A stretch of DNA of 8,846 nucleotides from Oscillospiraceae bacterium (lineage in GTDB: Bacteria > Bacillota_A > Clostridia > Oscillospirales > Ruminococcaceae). Both the position numbers and the translations under genes were made by a program. The stretch covers positions 1-8,846 of the forward strand of contig CAAFWX010000286.1 in the NCBI GenBank assembly GCA_900766795.1, written 5' to 3'. Below, in pieces: positions 6,922 through 8,846 of this stretch (positions are counted from its first letter, which is position 1; every line of letters starts with the position of its first letter). Below the pieces are notes generated by a model, which saw only the letters and a program-made list of their open reading frames with translations, searched no databases and had not been told where the DNA came from.

Positions 6922-6928
6922 CACCCCC
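6922..6928 (-). promoter_or_regulatory. SD of sigG, before a TTG start
   Basis: On the minus strand GGGGGTG differs from the ideal GGAGGTG at one base. With its spacing it sets the TTG at 6914-6916 as the start. Its five G residues are the 3' arm of the hairpin at 6923-6975, so access depends on RNA folding. Confidence 0.75.
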
Positions 6929-6975
6929 GACATAAATACATTGACCTTTTGGGTAAAAGTATTATTGCCGGGGGT
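6923..6975 (-). promoter_or_regulatory. SD-sequestering hairpin in the sigE-sigG gap (possible attenuator or terminator)
   Basis: On the minus strand ACCCCCGGCA (6975-6966) pairs with TGTCGGGGGT (6932-6923) in ten contiguous pairs including one G-U. After a 2x2 internal loop, five more pairs follow (6963-6959 with 6939-6935), then short pairs up to a 5-base loop at 6951-6947. The 3' arm contains the sigG SD. GTTTTATTG follows, so it could also end the spoIIGA-sigE transcript. The 5' arm lies inside the promoter at 6960-6989 and upstream of its expected start, so only read-through RNA can form the full structure. Confidence 0.72.
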
Positions 6976-6989
6976 TATTTTGTTTATTC
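6960..6989 (-). promoter_or_regulatory. Sigma-F/sigma-G-type promoter of sigG
   Basis: On the minus strand GAATA (6989-6985), 15 bases, then GGCAATAATA (6969-6960). The -10 fits the sigma-F pattern GGnnAnAnTA at every fixed base. The -35 fits the sigma-G form (GnATA) fully and the sigma-F form at four of five bases. The start is expected near 6954, giving a leader of about 38 bases that contains the SD. Forespore transcription by sigma-F, then sigma-G itself, is what the family would predict. Confidence 0.7.
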
Positions 6990-6993
6990 GCCG

Positions 6994-7716
6994 TCAGTTT
7001 GTGACGCGCTCCAAATCCTCGCGAAGCTGCTTTATGATACGCTTCTCAAGGCGGGATATGTAGCTTTGCGAAATCCCGATTTTCTCTGCGACTTCTTTTT
7101 GTGTCAGCTCCTTTTTGCCGTTCAGACCGAAACGCATTTCCATAATCAGCCGCTCGCGCTCGCCAAGCCTGCCGACCGCCTCGTGCAGAAGCTGCTTTTC
7201 GACCTCGTCCTCGATTCGGCTGTTTACGCTGTCGGATTCCGTTCCCAGAACGTCCGACAGCAGAAGCTCGTTTCCGTCCCAATCAACATTCAGCGGCTCA
7301 TCTATCGAAATGTCATAGCGGTACTGGCTGTATTTTCGCAGATACATCAGAATCTCGTTTTCGATACAGCGCGAAGCGTAGGTGGCAAGCTTGATATTTT
7401 TGTTCACGCTGAATGTGCTCACCGCCTTGATAAGTCCCACCGTGCCGATGGAAACAAGGTCCTCAAGCCACACGCCCGTGTTCTCGAATTTCTTCGCGAT
7501 GTAGACCACGAGCCGTAGATTGTGAACGATAAGCGTTTCGCGCGCGGCGTCATAGTCCGTTTCCATCAGCTTGAACGCGGCTTCCTCTTCTTCGCGTGAA
7601 AGCGGCGGCGGAAGCGATTCCGACCCGCCGAGATAGTGAACATACCCTCGCCCGCGCAATAGTATTGCAAGCCGCGCCGCAATCCGTCCTGCCAGTGCTT
7701 TCAGAAACCCGAACAT
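6994..7716 (-). CDS. sigE: RNA polymerase sporulation sigma factor sigma-E (pro-sigma-E)
   Basis: Sigma-E is the early mother-cell sigma factor, made as an inactive precursor. The 240 residues open with an amphipathic, strongly basic pro-sequence (residues 1 to about 27, with K6, R11, R15, R21 and R23 and no acidic residue). The cleavage region [14 protein letters not shown] matches the family's YIGGSEALPPPLS. Region 2 shows [30 protein letters not shown] and [41 protein letters not shown] lies in the middle, and region 4 has [26 protein letters not shown]. Length is essentially that of the B. subtilis protein. The ATG at 7716 follows GGAGGT (7724-7729) by seven bases. Only 14 bases separate it from the spoIIGA stop, so the protease and its substrate are cotranscribed, as in the classical spoIIG operon. 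Confidence 0.98.
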   Translation of the reverse strand: MFGFLKALAGRIAARLAILLRGRGYVHYLGGSESLPPPLSREEEEAAFKLMETDYDAARETLIVHNLRLVVYIAKKFENTGVWLEDLVSIGTVGLIKAVSTFSVNKNIKLATYASRCIENEILMYLRKYSQYRYDISIDEPLNVDWDGNELLLSDVLGTESDSVNSRIEDEVEKQLLHEAVGRLGERERLIMEMRFGLNGKKELTQKEVAEKIGISQSYISRLEKRIIKQLREDLERVTN

Positions 7717-7730
7717 TTTGATTACCTCCG

Positions 7731-8558
7731 TTATAGTGAAATTACTCTTGGGTTAAAAACGCAGTCAAATTCCTCGCCGAGCGGGCAGCGGCTGACTCCC
7801 ACCAGAACATCGGCAGCTTTCCCCGCAACGCTAACGCTGTCCGCTTTAAAGACGGGGATTAGCGTGTTGTTTGCCACTGTTGTGCAGGGAATAAGCCTTA
7901 TCCCGCCGCTTTCGGGAGCACTTCCCGACAGATAGCTGCGGACGTTATCGGGAATGATATTCTCAATGCTTTTCTGACAGCATACTACAACCCCTCTGCC
8001 GCTGAAAGCGTCACGCAGTCCGTTTCCCGTGTCGGCAAGCCCGCGCAGAACGCACATCACGCCGCCCGATGAAATAACCACCTCGCAAACCCTGCTGTGC
8101 GACAGCCTGTTGTCCGAAACGCGTTTGAGCGCCCTCACCACGAGATACCCCACAGCAGTGAGCACTGCCACTACCGTAATCGGAATATCAAAGTACGCCA
8201 CGCCGTTGTCAAACGTCATACCGAGCGGCGCTAAAAACAGCCACAGCCCGAGCATAATCCCCGCGAACAAAAAGCTTGTGACAAACAGGCAAAGCACCGA
8301 CGTCGCAAAGCTGCGCCAATCCTGATTGCCGAAAGCAGCGGGCACCATCGCTGCGGCAGTTCCCGCCTTTATGAGAGCTATCACCGCAAAGGGCAGGGAG
8401 GGAAGAAGAATCACAAGCGAAGCCGCAGCGCCGATTGCAGCGGAAGCCAGACAGCGCTTTGCCGAAAGCGGTTTTCTCAGAATAAGCGCCGTCCCGCGCA
8501 GGAGAAAATAATTTATGTAAAGGTTCAGTATAACCAGCACGTCACCGTAGACCGTCAT
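7731..8558 (-). CDS. spoIIGA: Sigma-E processing peptidase SpoIIGA
   Basis: SpoIIGA is a septal membrane aspartic protease that removes the pro-sequence of sigma-E in the mother cell on a signal from the forespore. About five membrane segments are visible in the first half (roughly residues 5-25, 36-52, 58-76, 86-112 and 124-143). The cytoplasmic half carries the active-site motif [10 protein letters not shown], with the catalytic Asp at 176. Near the C-terminus lies [21 protein letters not shown]. The length is 275 residues, somewhat shorter than B. subtilis (309, from memory). The frame is open to an ATG at 8579, but I chose the ATG at 8558. [16 protein letters not shown] aligns with the family's start, AAGGCGGTGG (8573-8564) lies five bases upstream, and the TATAAT at 8587-8582 would start transcription downstream of the 8579 ATG. 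The 8579 start (282 residues) cannot be excluded; a GGGAG lies ten bases before it. Confidence 0.93.
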   Translation of the reverse strand: MTVYGDVLVILNLYINYFLLRGTALILRKPLSAKRCLASAAIGAAASLVILLPSLPFAVIALIKAGTAAAMVPAAFGNQDWRSFATSVLCLFVTSFLFAGIMLGLWLFLAPLGMTFDNGVAYFDIPITVVAVLTAVGYLVVRALKRVSDNRLSHSRVCEVVISSGGVMCVLRGLADTGNGLRDAFSGRGVVVCCQKSIENIIPDNVRSYLSGSAPESGGIRLIPCTTVANNTLIPVFKADSVSVAGKAADVLVGVSRCPLGEEFDCVFNPRVISL

Positions 8559-8581
8559 ATAATCCACCGCCTTGTACATTT

Positions 8582-8628
8582 ATTATATTCTCCCTGCGGT
8601 GTAAAATATGTCAGAGCATGATGTCGAG
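8582..8628 (-). promoter_or_regulatory. spoIIG-like promoter with Spo0A-box-like site
   Basis: On the minus strand CTGACA (8614-8609) and a perfect TATAAT (8587-8582) are 21 bases apart, longer than the normal 17. The B. subtilis spoIIG promoter likewise has an overlong spacer and needs Spo0A. TGTCGAG (8622-8628, plus strand) matches the 0A box TGTCGAA at six of seven bases and sits just upstream of the -35. TGTCAGA (8609-8615, plus strand) overlaps the -35 and matches at five of seven. The start should fall near 8575. Confidence 0.55.
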
Positions 8629-8647
8629 CGGGAAATAATTCCTGCAT

Positions 8648-8695
8648 AAAAAAAGCGGCGTTTCAAAAACGGAGGAAACTCCGTCGAAACGCCGC
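8648..8695 (-). terminator. Strong nested-hairpin terminator after prfC
   Basis: On the minus strand a 10-bp outer stem (GCGGCGTTTC at 8695-8686 with GAAACGCCGC at 8664-8655) encloses an inner 6-bp stem (ACGGAG/CTCCGT) with a 4-base loop. Seven T residues follow. It begins 12 bases after the prfC stop and isolates the spoIIGA promoter from read-through. Confidence 0.93.
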
Positions 8696-8706
8696 AGAAT
8701 ATTGAC

Positions 8707-8826
8707 TCAGTTTCTGTTGAACTCGGCAAGCTCCAGCCCGGGATTCTTGTCAAGCGCCCACTTGATGTTCCATTCGCTTGTGAAGATGAGCAGGTAGTTG
8801 CCCTTGACGTCCTGAATAAGCTTTGT
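8707..8826 (-). CDS. prfC: Peptide chain release factor 3 (RF3), C-terminal fragment cut by contig end
   Basis: Only the last 39 codons are present, running into adapter at 8827. They read TKLIQDVKGNYLLIFTSEWN, then IKWALDKNPGLELAEFNRN, then TGA. A patch of the type LLLF.(N/S)EW.I.WAL..NP.L.L is what I recall for the C-terminus of Firmicute RF3, the GTPase that recycles RF1 and RF2 from the ribosome after termination. No GTPase motif is in the window, so the name rests on this tail alone. The frame is supported by codon use and by the terminator placed immediately after its stop. A longer frame in another register over the same bases (8583-8843) starts in adapter and is not real. Confidence 0.75.
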   Translation of the reverse strand, partial: TKLIQDVKGNYLLIFTSEWNIKWALDKNPGLELAEFNRN

Positions 8827-8846
8827 AGATCGGAAGAGCACACGTC
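8827..8846 (-). other. Illumina TruSeq adapter remnant (not genomic)
   Basis: The last 20 bases begin AGATCGGAAGAGC and match the start of the TruSeq 3' adapter. They mirror bases 1-19. The last genomic base is about 8826. Confidence 0.97.

Noticed and set aside
8583..8843. 86-codon minus-strand frame starting MCSSDL
   Set aside because: It starts in the adapter, runs through the strong terminator, and is in a different register from the RF3-like tail, which ends properly at 8707.
1..8846. Terminal inverted repeats suggesting a transposon or linear element
   Set aside because: The repeats are sequencing adapter, and the genes inside are ordinary chromosomal housekeeping and sporulation genes with no transposase.

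Overview
This window looks like one metagenome-assembled contig from an endospore-forming Firmicute of class Clostridia, probably a gut or rumen Oscillospiraceae/Ruminococcaceae-type bacterium (inference). The grounds are a spoIIGA-sigE-sigG sporulation cluster, strong Shine-Dalgarno (SD) sites, TTGACA/TATAAT-type promoters and roughly balanced G+C by eye. Both extreme ends are not genomic: bases 1-19 and 8827-8846 are inverted copies of an Illumina TruSeq adapter. The genes at both edges are therefore cut by sequencing or assembly, not by biology.

Layout, left to right. (1) 20-989, +: clpX without its N-terminal zinc domain, followed by a clean terminator. (2) 1103-1411, +: a small single-domain MGMT/ATL-like DNA-alkylation protein. 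(3) 1523-2113, +: a TetR-family regulator behind a textbook TTGACA-17-TATAAT promoter, whose -10 and start region are covered by a 21-bp inverted repeat (likely operator). A bidirectional terminator separates it from the next block. (4) 4264 down to 2158, -: a bifunctional NAD(P)H-hydrate repair enzyme (epimerase plus dehydratase) and a small lipoprotein of unknown function, probably one operon. (5) 4511-6082, +: a sodium/alanine (AGCS) symporter, divergent from the repair operon and ended by a terminator. (6) 8558 down to 6146, -: spoIIGA, sigE and sigG. (7) 8826-8707, -: the last 39 residues of a probable peptide chain release factor 3, closed by a strong nested-hairpin terminator.

How the sporulation genes work together. 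By knowledge of the families, SpoIIGA is the membrane protease that activates pro-sigma-E in the mother cell, and sigma-G is the late forespore factor. The spoIIGA upstream region has a spoIIG-like promoter with a long spacer and a Spo0A-box-like site. The 77-bp gap between sigE and sigG holds a sigma-F/G-type promoter and a long hairpin whose lower stem pairs with the sigG SD. A transcript reading through from sigE would carry the whole hairpin and hide the SD. A transcript starting at the forespore promoter would lack the 5' arm and leave the SD free. This compartment-dependent translational lock is the most interesting signal here. I see no CRISPR array, insertion sequence, prophage, tRNA or rRNA, and no wholly new multi-gene system.
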